Shown here in pieces: positions 45,493 through 54,384 of a stretch of 64,000 nt of DNA. This DNA is from Planctomycetota bacterium (GTDB lineage Bacteria > Planctomycetota > UBA11346). Position numbers and translations under genes: made by a program. Each line of letters starts with the position of its first letter. The first letter of the stretch is position 1. The DNA lies in contig JALHRW010000005.1 of NCBI GenBank assembly GCA_022841245.1, forward strand, positions 1-64,000, written 5' to 3'. Under the pieces are notes generated by a model, which did not search any database, was not told where the DNA came from, and saw nothing but the letters and a program-made list of their open reading frames with translations.

Positions 45493-46391
45493 TGCTGGTC
45501 TCGCCGCAATCCCCGCTGGTCGTCCTACGCCGGCTCATTCGCGCTCCCGTGGCGCGGGTCTTCGCCGCGTGGTCGGATCCTGCGACGCTGGCTGTCTTCA
45601 TGCGGCCGGCATCATGCGGCTTCGCCGAATTCACGTCCGATGTGCAGGTCGACTTCCGCGTCGGTGGCGCCTTTCGTATCGTCATGCGCACTGCTGAGCG
45701 GCAGACCCCGCACACCGGTGTCTATCGGGTGATCAAGCCGCTCGAACAACTGGTCTTCACCTGGGTCTCTCAACACGCTGGAGAGGACTCCGTCGTCACG
45801 GTCGACTTCCGCGCGGTCGGCGAAGCCACGGAGTTGGTTCTCCGCCATCAGCGCCTACCCGACGAGGCCGCTGGGCTCAACCACACCAACGGCTGGAGCG
45901 ACATCCTGGGCAACCTCGACCAGACCCTCGCCGGTCCCGCCTCGGCAGCGGCGGACGCCTTCCACATGGATCTGCCCATGCATGCGCCGGCCTCAGTCGT
46001 CTACGCTGCGCTGACCGAGGCCCGAGGCCTGCGCGGCTGGTGGACGAAGACCTGCGACATCGGTGTCGGCGTCGGAGCGCTGTGCACCGTCCGTTTCGAC
46101 GCGACGCGGAAGGTGCTGCGCATCGAGGCACTCCAGCCCGACGCGCTGGTGCGCTGGCGGTGCATCGAAGCCCATCTCCAGTGTCCGGGACTGACGCGGG
46201 GTGACGAATGGGAGGGCACCGCCATCTCGTTCACCCTGGAGCCGCAGTCGCCGGCTTCCACGATGCTGCGTTTCGCGCACGTTGGGCTGGTGCCGGAACT
46301 GGAATGCCACGGCATCTGCACGGAGGGGTGGAGGCGATTCCTGGGGAGCCTGCGACAGTTCGTGGAGACGGGAAAGGGCTCGCCGTATTGA
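45489..46391 (+). CDS. Tandem SRPBCC/AHSA1-domain protein
   Basis: First domain 'RLIRAPVARVFAAWSDPATLAVFM..VDFRVGGAFRIVMRTA', second 'MDLPMHAPASVVYAALTEARGLRGWWT..'. Confidence 0.88.
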   Translation: MMLVSPQSPLVVLRRLIRAPVARVFAAWSDPATLAVFMRPASCGFAEFTSDVQVDFRVGGAFRIVMRTAERQTPHTGVYRVIKPLEQLVFTWVSQHAGEDSVVTVDFRAVGEATELVLRHQRLPDEAAGLNHTNGWSDILGNLDQTLAGPASAAADAFHMDLPMHAPASVVYAALTEARGLRGWWTKTCDIGVGVGALCTVRFDATRKVLRIEALQPDALVRWRCIEAHLQCPGLTRGDEWEGTAISFTLEPQSPASTMLRFAHVGLVPELECHGICTEGWRRFLGSLRQFVETGKGSPY

Positions 46392-46429
46392 TGGCGAAAT
46401 CGGCCGCTTCCGACAGGCCCCACGCTTCT

Positions 46430-46890
46430 TCAGCGAGTCCCAGACTGACCGGCCCGTCGCTCCCAGACCCGCATCGCCGCCTTCTCGGCCTCGACCACCA
46501 GGAACACGGCCACACCGATGCCAAGCGGGATCAGCCAGTGGCGCGGTTCGAGGTCGGTAGTGCCGAACCAGTCGTGCATCTGCGGCAGGTAGACGAAGAG
46601 AAGCTGCAGCATCGCCAGCACTCCGACCGCCAGCCAGGCGATGGGGTTGTCGAGCAGGCGGGTCGGGGTCAGGGAGGATTCTCGCAGATATCGGCATGCG
46701 GCGGATACCGGCCAGGGCCTGTTCCGCCTTGCCCTCCTGGATGAAGCCGATGACAGCGTTGAGCACCACAACCGTCAGGATCACCGCCGTGTCCACCCAA
46801 TGGTCGAGAATGGCAGTGACCACCGCCGCAGCGATCAGGACATAGATCAGGGTGTCATGGAGCTTGGCGTCTTTCGTGGACTCGCGCTCA
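46430..46890 (-). pseudogene. Internally deleted cation-transporting P-type ATPase remnant
   Basis: N-part 'AILDHWVDTAVILTVVVLNAVIGFIQEGKAEQALAGIRRM' and C-part 'LLDNPIAWLAVGVLAMLQLLFVYLPQMHDWFGTTDLEPRHW' in different frames, with the catalytic domains missing. Confidence 0.8.
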
Positions 46891-49800
46891 CGCGACCCGG
46901 ATGCGCTCCTGCATCACCGCCCGCACCCGCGGACCATCGCCGAGGATGCCCGTGTAGTTGAGCGGATCAGCGGCCGAGCACTCGATGCTGGGAGCGGGCG
47001 GTTCGCCGCGGATCCGGCGCAGCTGCTCGGCGGCAGCCGGTAGCGCGAACTGCTCGCCGCCCAGGCCGGCGACGAAGCGTCCGCCCAGGCAATCGCCGCG
47101 CAGCTCCATCCGTCGGAGAGCACGGTGGATATCCCGCCACGACATGGCGATGCGTTCGCGGTCGAACAGACGGCGTACCGCCACCCCCGTTCGCTTCAGC
47201 AGGGTGCACGCCACCAGCTCCGCGTCCTCCTCGCTGGCTGGCGGTCGGGACTCCGCCGGCGTCGCCGCGGCGGCGGCCGGACGGAAGATGCACCAGCGTC
47301 CGACCGGCAGCCTGGCCCGGCCACGACGCTCGCTGGGCAGCAGCAGCCAGCGCAGCGCCGCGAAGCTGTCCGCCGAGACCAGCCCGGCCGCGATGCATTC
47401 GCCCAGGCCGCGCTCGAGATGATCGTTGAGCAATCCCGCCCGCGTCTGCAGATCAGCGGTGAAGAGGGCGCCCCCAACTGTCAGGCAGTCCAGGACGGCC
47501 CGACCATAGGACGACAGGCCGCTGGTTGCAGCGGGACCACTGATGGCAAGCCACCGCGCCAGATCCTCGCGCGGGACGAAGGAGATCGGGGTTGTTCGGA
47601 TGATCTCGCCTGCGGATCCTGGCCCGGCCTCGGCCCCGGCGGTCCACAGCCGCCCCCAGGCGCAGGTGCCGCTGAGCGTCATCTCGCTGATCCACTCCGG
47701 TTTCAGGTCCGAGACGCGAGCTGGCAGCACCAGGCCGTCCCAGGCGCCGGCAGGCAGTTCGAGGCCGCTGAGCTGCTGAATGACCTGCGCCAAGCCGTCA
47801 CGGCCCTGGCGACGCTCGCCGGTGACGCCCTGCCACCGTGCGAGGAAACGCAGGAACTCCTCGATGCTGGCGGGCGCCTGCCAGGCTCCTCTGCGGCGGT
47901 CGAGCATTCTGCGCTGGATGCGCTGCACCAGCCGCTTGAGGCACCAGTGCGGCTGCCCGCCCACCGTGATCCGCATGAGCAGACCGCGGGTCTCCAGTTC
48001 CAGCGCGCGTGCATCGACGTCACGCAGCACCGTGCATGTGATCGGACCTGCGATCTCCATCCGGCCGGCGAGCAGGTCGGCGTCAGACGGCCTGCTCGAG
48101 ACCACTGCCATCCAGCCTTCAGGCCCGCGCACCGCGCGTCCAGTCGCCACCAGCGCGTCGAGCCAGGGCCGCCACGAGGCGGCATCGATCTCGGCATCGG
48201 TGAGCCAGCCGCACCATTGCAGCGTCTGATGGAGGTCCTCCTGGCTGCGCGGATCCGGAAAGACCTCGCCGCGGACCTCGTCCGCCACGGCCGGGTCGAG
48301 ATCGCCGGGCCGCTCGGGAGGGCGTTGCGCATCGCTGCGTGCCACCGCGCGGGTGCGCCGCTCCTCGAACGGGGTATCGTCGAGGAAGGCGTAGGGACGG
48401 GCCGCGAGGATCGACTGGGCCAGCGGACTGGGCTCGGCGGTATCGACGGCGTGCACCGCGATGGCCCCGGAACGCAGGCCGTCGAGAACCTCGACCAACC
48501 CCACGTAGTCCATCTGCCCCAGCAGCAGGTCGTCGATGGTCTGGGTGACGATCGGATGGTCCTCGGGAATCTCGATGCGATCGGGGGAGACGTTGTCGGG
48601 GCAGGCGTTGGCCATCGGGAAGGCCTGGGCCAATGCGTCGGCGGCGCGGATCCGCTGCAGGAACGGCTGCACCTTGCCCCCGGTCGACGCACGCTCGATC
48701 AGGAGCGCAATCTGAGCGGTTTGACGCCACATGGTCTGAAAACGCCCGCCGGTGAGGCAGGCGGTAATCAGCGTTTTGCGCAGGGTCGCCGGCGCAAGGA
48801 AGGCGAAGACCTCGTCGAGGGGGAACGAGGCCGAGGTCGGACCGAGCGACAGGATGAGCGATTCGTCGTTCGCCGCCGCCTCGAGTTCGAAGCCGAAGCC
48901 GGCGCAGAAGCGCTTGCGCAGGGCCAAGCCCCAGCCACGCAGGATGCGGGTGCCGACCGGGGCATGGATGACGAGGTGCTGGCCGCCCTCTTCATCGAAG
49001 AATCGTTCCGCCACCACGGTGGTGTCGGTGGGCAGGCGTCCGAGCGCGATCCGCGCCGCGGCGAGGTACTCCCAGCACGCGGCCGCGGCGGCTGGCGACA
49101 GCCGGCAATGCTCAGCCAGCCACGCAGGACCATCAGCCAGCCGACGCAGGCGACCGACTGCGGTCGACAGCTCGCGCGTGCGGCCCGGCGCCTCGCCGAG
49201 CCAGAACGGAATGGTCGGGGCCGCCCCGCGCGCATCGGTGACCCTGACGACACCTGTGCGGCTTTCGACCCGGGCGATGCGCCAGGCCGTATTCCCGAGC
49301 TGGAAGATCTCGCCCGGCGTCGACTCCATCGCGAAATCCTCGTCGAGCGTCCCGATGAGCAGATCGCTGCCATCCTCGCGCACCTGGAACAGTGCCGCGT
49401 CCGGGATGGCGCCGGCATTGAGCAGTGCCGTGAGCCGGGCCCGCTTGCTGCCACGCACCGTGCCGGCCACCTCGTCGCGATGCAGCAGGGCATGCCGACC
49501 CTGGGCATGCATGGCCACGACCCGCGAGAACTGAGCGCGATCGACGGCGCGATAGGGCCACGCCCGGCAGAGCATGCGGTGCAGGTCATGCTCGCTCCAG
49601 GTGCTTTCGGCGGCTGCGGCGACCGCCTGCTGGGCCAGCACGTCCCACGGACGCTCGACCTGGGTCAGGCGGTCGAGATCGCCCCCTGACAGCGCCATGA
49701 GCAGGGCGGCCGCCTCGACCAGCTCGTCGCTGGTCAGGGCGAACAGGCGGGCCTTGGGCGTGCGGGCCGGACCGTGCCCGGCCCGTCCGAGTCGCTGGAG

Positions 49801-50832
49801 GAAGGTGTGCAGGGCGTGCGGCGAGCCGATCTGCACCACCAGATCCACGTCCCCGATGTCGATGCCCAGCTCCAACGTGGCGGTGGCCACCAGGCAGCGC
49901 AGGCTTCCCTCCTTCAACCGCGTTTCGGCATCCAGGCGCCGCTCCTTCGACATGCTGCCATGGTGGCAGGCGACGGTTGCCTGATCGAGGCGTTCGACCA
50001 GGCGAAGCGCCAGCCGCTCGGCCATCTTGCGGGTGTTCACGAAGATCAATGTGGTGCGATGAGCGCCAACCAGCTCGACCAGACGGGTGTACACCTCGCC
50101 CCAGGTCTCATGGCTGCACACCGCCTCAAGCGGCGATTGCGGGATCTCGACGCCGAGATCGGCGGGCCGTGGCTGCGTGCAGTCGACGATGTGGCAGGTG
50201 CGATCCACGCCCGCCAGGTAATGCGCCACATCTGCCAACGGCTTGGCCGTGGCCGACAGGCCGATGCGCTGGAAGTCCGGGCCGCCGCGCAGCGCCTGCA
50301 GGCGTTCCAGCGAGAGCGCCAGGTGCGCACCGCGTTTGGTCCCCGCCAAAGCGTGGATCTCGTCGACGATGACGGTGCGGATGCCGGCGAGCATGCCTCG
50401 TCCACCAGCCGAGGTCAGCAGCACCGCCAGCGATTCCGGCGTCGTCACCAGGATGTGCGGCGGACGCCGCTGCATGCGGGCGCGTTCGCTGCTGGTGGTG
50501 TCGCCGGTGCGCACCTCGACGCGCACGCGCGGCAGGAACGGATCCTCGTGCGCGATCGCCTCAAGGGGCCGGAGCAGGTTTTTACGCACGTCGTTGGACA
50601 ACGCCTTCAGTGGCGAGACATACAGGACCAGGCATTGCTCGCCGGGCTCGTTGCGCAGCAATCCGTCGATCGCCACCAGGAATGCGGCCAAGGTCTTGCC
50701 GGTGCCGGTCGGCGCGGCGATCAGGACATGACCACCGCCACGGATGGCCGGCCAGCCGGCAGCCTGGGCCGGACTGGGCGAGCCGCATGCTGTCGCGAAC
50801 CACGCCTGCACCTGTGGGAGAAATCCATCCAT
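46888..50832 (-). CDS. lhr: Lhr-type DEAD/DEAH-box ATP-dependent helicase
   Basis: 1314 aa; 'HVLIAAPTGTGKTLAAFLVAIDGLL', 'LYVSPLKALSNDVRKNL', 'IVDEIHALAGTKRGAHLALSLERL', 'LGRAGHGPAR'. Confidence 0.93.
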   Translation of the reverse strand: MDGFLPQVQAWFATACGSPSPAQAAGWPAIRGGGHVLIAAPTGTGKTLAAFLVAIDGLLRNEPGEQCLVLYVSPLKALSNDVRKNLLRPLEAIAHEDPFLPRVRVEVRTGDTTSSERARMQRRPPHILVTTPESLAVLLTSAGGRGMLAGIRTVIVDEIHALAGTKRGAHLALSLERLQALRGGPDFQRIGLSATAKPLADVAHYLAGVDRTCHIVDCTQPRPADLGVEIPQSPLEAVCSHETWGEVYTRLVELVGAHRTTLIFVNTRKMAERLALRLVERLDQATVACHHGSMSKERRLDAETRLKEGSLRCLVATATLELGIDIGDVDLVVQIGSPHALHTFLQRLGRAGHGPARTPKARLFALTSDELVEAAALLMALSGGDLDRLTQVERPWDVLAQQAVAAAAESTWSEHDLHRMLCRAWPYRAVDRAQFSRVVAMHAQGRHALLHRDEVAGTVRGSKRARLTALLNAGAIPDAALFQVREDGSDLLIGTLDEDFAMESTPGEIFQLGNTAWRIARVESRTGVVRVTDARGAAPTIPFWLGEAPGRTRELSTAVGRLRRLADGPAWLAEHCRLSPAAAAACWEYLAAARIALGRLPTDTTVVAERFFDEEGGQHLVIHAPVGTRILRGWGLALRKRFCAGFGFELEAAANDESLILSLGPTSASFPLDEVFAFLAPATLRKTLITACLTGGRFQTMWRQTAQIALLIERASTGGKVQPFLQRIRAADALAQAFPMANACPDNVSPDRIEIPEDHPIVTQTIDDLLLGQMDYVGLVEVLDGLRSGAIAVHAVDTAEPSPLAQSILAARPYAFLDDTPFEERRTRAVARSDAQRPPERPGDLDPAVADEVRGEVFPDPRSQEDLHQTLQWCGWLTDAEIDAASWRPWLDALVATGRAVRGPEGWMAVVSSRPSDADLLAGRMEIAGPITCTVLRDVDARALELETRGLLMRITVGGQPHWCLKRLVQRIQRRMLDRRRGAWQAPASIEEFLRFLARWQGVTGERRQGRDGLAQVIQQLSGLELPAGAWDGLVLPARVSDLKPEWISEMTLSGTCAWGRLWTAGAEAGPGSAGEIIRTTPISFVPREDLARWLAISGPAATSGLSSYGRAVLDCLTVGGALFTADLQTRAGLLNDHLERGLGECIAAGLVSADSFAALRWLLLPSERRGRARLPVGRWCIFRPAAAAATPAESRPPASEEDAELVACTLLKRTGVAVRRLFDRERIAMSWRDIHRALRRMELRGDCLGGRFVAGLGGEQFALPAAAEQLRRIRGEPPAPSIECSAADPLNYTGILGDGPRVRAVMQERIRVA

Positions 50833-50922
50833 GGCCGCATCCTACCAGGGCGAGGCTCGCTGTAACCGATGCTGGTGGATACCTCTACAGCTCAATCCTT
50901 TCGGAATTGATACGGGGACGAC

Positions 50923-51237
50923 CTAATCGTCCGACGGCGATCGGGTTTTCACTTCAGGCGGGTTGCTTACAGGAGCTGGCATGTCGATGACCTGATCGGG
51001 CTGAGGGCGCTTGACCATTCGATCCTTGCTCTTGACCGCTATCGGCGTGCCCAGCTTGGCCGATTGGTAGATCGCGGTAATCACCCGCAGGTCCGCCAGG
51101 CCTTCCTCGCCCGACGGCTCCGGCTTCTCATTATCGAGAATGCACCGCGCAAAATACGGCATCTCGGCGGCGAATTCGTCGACCTCGGCGAATCGGCTAT
51201 CCGTGCTTCGTATCAACCTCGCAAAGACCTGGACCAT
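50923..51237 (-). pseudogene. C-terminal fragment of a Gfo/Idh/MocA oxidoreductase
   Basis: 'EVDEFAAEMPYFARCILDNEKPEPSGEEGLADLRVITAIYQSAKLGTPI'; no Rossmann domain upstream. Confidence 0.7.
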
Positions 51238-51565
51238 TCACGCTCCGGATGGACGCTGCTGTCAGATCTCTGACGACGCGCGTCTTGGAAAGCGCGACCC
51301 ACATTCGGTCGCCATTGATCCGCCGTATCTCGACCTCGCATGCGCCGAGCTGGGTGGAGCCTTCGCTCTCTGCTGGACGATCTCCGGTTTGATGCGGCTG
51401 CAGTCTGCACAGGTCTAGCCTCAATAGCTGATCGAGGTCACTCATCCCAAGCAGGCGGATGAATGCTGCATTCGCCTGAATGACTCGACCCGTCTCGTTG
51501 GCGCGGAATACTCCGATGCTGAGCCGGTTGAGCAATATCTGGAAGCGAGCTTCGGCATTGGCCAC
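51197..51565 (-). pseudogene. PAS-domain fragment
   Basis: 'RFQILLNRLSIGVFRANETGRVIQANAAFIRLLGMSDLDQLLRLDLCRL..INGDRMWVALSKTRV'; no output domain. Confidence 0.6.
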
Positions 51566-51922
51566 CTGTTTCAGTGAAGACTCGTGGGGATCTCCATTCG
51601 CATAGGGATAAGCCTGCGTCTGCTTTGCAACTCGTTTCCCCCGCTTCCGTTACGGACCCCGCGAGGCCTGCGCTGGGCTCAGTCTGGTGCGCTGGCGGTT
51701 TGGGATGTGTGGAGGCCAGACTGCGTTTCGGTATTGCACGATGTCGAAAGTAGTGATGGACGTGCATGTGAAAATCAGGTGTAACTCCAAATTGCCATGT
51801 GGGTAATGGGATTCTCGTTCAGGGTTGCCGCCTTGATGGCTCTACAACTAGTGTCATAATAGTGCGCCTCGTTATGCGCTTTTCATGAGGCCCATGATGA
51901 TCAATCAACCAGCGAGGCTAAC

Positions 51923-53470
51923 ATGCTCCAGCGCCTATCCCTCGGCACCAAGATCGGTTGCGGTTTCGCCCTTGTCTTGCTTGGCGCTGTGGGCCTTGGC
52001 ATCACCGGCATAACGACTCTGGGCCGACTCCAGAAAGCCCAGGCCGACAACAGCAGGATCATCGAAATCCGACGCACCATGTACGATGCCCGGATTGCGG
52101 CGACCAGGTTCTCGTTGCGATATGAGGATAAGGACGCCGAGAACGCGCGCGCCGAACTGGTCAAGGTCAGGCAGGAGATCAGAGCACTCGTCTCCGACCT
52201 GACTCCTGAGGAGGCGGCCGCGCTGAGCCGCATGTCCGATCTGCTGGATGGCTACGACCAGCATATGCGCACTGTGCAGGAGACCGTGGCCAAGGCCCGG
52301 GCGGAGGCCGGGAAGCCGATCGTCGATATTCCCGGAGTCGATGAGCTTGTGAAGGTCTGGCGAGCCAACGGTGCAGAGGCCGTCGCTCAGCTGGGTGCTG
52401 CCACCAAGCCGGTGGCTGAGCGCATGCAGCGAGTCAGCAGTAGTGCGATGACCACTATGATCGTCCTGGTTTGCGTCGTAACCGCCATCGGCGCCCTGCT
52501 GGCGTGGTTGATCACTCGAGCCATTACACGGCCGGTGATTCGGGTTCGTCAAACCCTCACATCCTTGGCCACTGGCGACCTCACCAAGCACACCGAGGTG
52601 ACGAGTCAGGATGAGGTTGGTGCCATGGCAGGCGACCTCAATCGCACTGTCGATGGTCTGCGTAGCATGGTCGGCGCCATCAGTGCAGGTTCGCATGGCA
52701 TTGCCAGTGCCGCTGAGCAATTGAACTCGGTCAGTCATCTGCTGTCCAGCAGCGCCACTACCGTCTCCGAGCGATCCGGCTCTGTGGCTGCTTCGGCGAC
52801 TGAGGTTTCGCAAAACATCAACACCTTTGCCGCGGGTGTTGAAGAGATGAATGCCAGTGTTGGGGAGATATCGAAGAACGCGAGCCAAGCAGCGGCTGTC
52901 GCCCGTGAAGGCGTCGAGACCTCGGCTCGGGCTCAGCAGGCCATGAATAGCCTTGGGAAGTCATCGGGCGAGATCGGCACCATGATCCAGCTGATCACCG
53001 GCATTGCCGAGCAGACCAACCTGCTGGCGCTCAATGCCACCATTGAAGCCGCGCGCGCTGGAGATGCTGGCCGCGGTTTCGCCGTCGTCGCCAGCGAGGT
53101 GAAGGAGCTGGCGCGGAAGACAGCCGAGGCCACGGGCGACATCCGGAAGCGTGTCGAGGCCATCCAGCAAGACACCCAGGAGGCGACTTCGGCCATCAAG
53201 CAACTGAGCGAGATCGCCGACCGAGTCAGCGCCCTCCAGCAGTCCATCGCCAGCGCGGTTGAGGAGCAATCTGCCACCACCCGCGAATTGTCCGGCAATA
53301 TCGCCCAGGTCTCACAGGGCGGGGCAGACATCGCCAGGAGCATCGTCGATGTCTCGGAGGCCGCGAAGCAGGCCAGTGCTGGGGCCAACGACACGCTATC
53401 ATCGGCTCAGGAGTTGACTCGCCTCGCGACCGAGTTGCGGCAGATCGTCGGTCGTTTCAAGATGCAATAG
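51923..53470 (+). CDS. Methyl-accepting chemotaxis protein
   Basis: Two TM helices, HAMP, signalling hairpin '[45 protein letters not shown]'. Confidence 0.97.
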   Translation: MLQRLSLGTKIGCGFALVLLGAVGLGITGITTLGRLQKAQADNSRIIEIRRTMYDARIAATRFSLRYEDKDAENARAELVKVRQEIRALVSDLTPEEAAALSRMSDLLDGYDQHMRTVQETVAKARAEAGKPIVDIPGVDELVKVWRANGAEAVAQLGAATKPVAERMQRVSSSAMTTMIVLVCVVTAIGALLAWLITRAITRPVIRVRQTLTSLATGDLTKHTEVTSQDEVGAMAGDLNRTVDGLRSMVGAISAGSHGIASAAEQLNSVSHLLSSSATTVSERSGSVAASATEVSQNINTFAAGVEEMNASVGEISKNASQAAAVAREGVETSARAQQAMNSLGKSSGEIGTMIQLITGIAEQTNLLALNATIEAARAGDAGRGFAVVASEVKELARKTAEATGDIRKRVEAIQQDTQEATSAIKQLSEIADRVSALQQSIASAVEEQSATTRELSGNIAQVSQGGADIARSIVDVSEAAKQASAGANDTLSSAQELTRLATELRQIVGRFKMQ

Positions 53471-53716
53471 CCTTGCCCGGGCAATGCGAGGCTGGCCAGA
53501 CCGGCGCTCTCCCACAGGAGGAGGGGGGGGGTGCTCGAGACGTAGGCTGACCGAATGGACAATGTATTGCCCTGCGTTCAGCGGGATAATCCTTTCGTTT
53601 ACGTGGATTCCTGATCTCACCACGTCACTGTGCGGCGTTTAAAAAATAAGTTTGGTGCTGTCTCGCTCCCGATCGCCATAATGTCGATCTGAACTTCCCC
53701 GTACCCCATCGGATAC

Positions 53717-53926
53717 TTGACCTTGAATGTCCCCGTAGCCCTCGTTCTCGTCGTCGTCGGCATTGTCCTGCTGATCTTCGGCCTCAGCTCTGCCGACTCG
53801 ATCCAGAGTGCTTTCTCCCGGCTGTTCAGCGGCCACCCCACCGACAAGACGATGTGGCTCATCATTGGCGGTTGCGTCTGCTTAGTCCTCGGCGTTCTTG
53901 GCGGCTTCCGCGGTCGGCGCGCCTGA
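53717..53926 (+). CDS. DUF3185-like small membrane protein (TTG start)
   Basis: 'VPVALVLVVVGIVLLIFGLSSADSIQSAFSRLFSGHPTDKTMWLIIGGCVCLVLGVLGGFRGRR'. Confidence 0.75.
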   Translation: MTLNVPVALVLVVVGIVLLIFGLSSADSIQSAFSRLFSGHPTDKTMWLIIGGCVCLVLGVLGGFRGRRA

Positions 53927-53977
53927 ACGCGATCTGGTCGTCAGCCGCGCTCATCACCACCTTCAAAAGATTCTCTC

Positions 53978-54145
53978 ATGTTCTATTGGGCCATCGTCTT
54001 CTTCATCGTCGCCATCGTCGCTGCCGTCTTCGGCTTTGGCGGCTTGGCCAAGGATTCCGCCTACATCGCTAAGATCCTCGCGATCATCGGCATCGTCCTG
54101 GCAATCGTTTCCTTCCTGTTCCACCGCCGCGGATCGCGCGATTGA
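53978..54145 (+). CDS. DUF1328 (YtjA-like) small membrane protein
   Basis: 55 aa read directly: MFYWAIVFFIVAIVAAVFGFGGLAKDSAYIAKILAIIGIVLAIVSFLFHRRGSRD; below the length cutoff of the supplied ORF track. Confidence 0.85.
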   Translation: MFYWAIVFFIVAIVAAVFGFGGLAKDSAYIAKILAIIGIVLAIVSFLFHRRGSRD

Positions 54146-54384
54146 CCGCCATCGTCCTTGTCGTCCCTGTTCCAGATCATCGAAGGCCCGGACCGTCGCC
54201 ACGGCGCCACGGTTGAAGCGCTGGGCCAGACGGGTTGGCAGCCATATAGCACGGGTTGGGAATGGTTGCCGATCAGAAGTGTTGATTCGCATAATGTGCG
54301 ATCATCGAAGCGCTTAGCGCATATAACCATCGTCGCCGTGGCCGCCAAGCGGCCGATGACTGATGGCCGCAGGCCGCTTCCAAC

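Noticed and set aside
47125-49689. 854-aa ORF antisense to lhr
   Set aside because: Shadow frame of the helicase gene.
53473-53484. TTGCCCGGGCAA palindrome after the chemoreceptor gene
   Set aside because: Short GC palindrome expected fairly often by chance in this composition; no supporting context.
53521-53531. G9 homopolymer after the chemoreceptor gene, considered as a phase-variation tract
   Set aside because: Lies in an intergenic region with no clear promoter or ORF placed to be switched by it.
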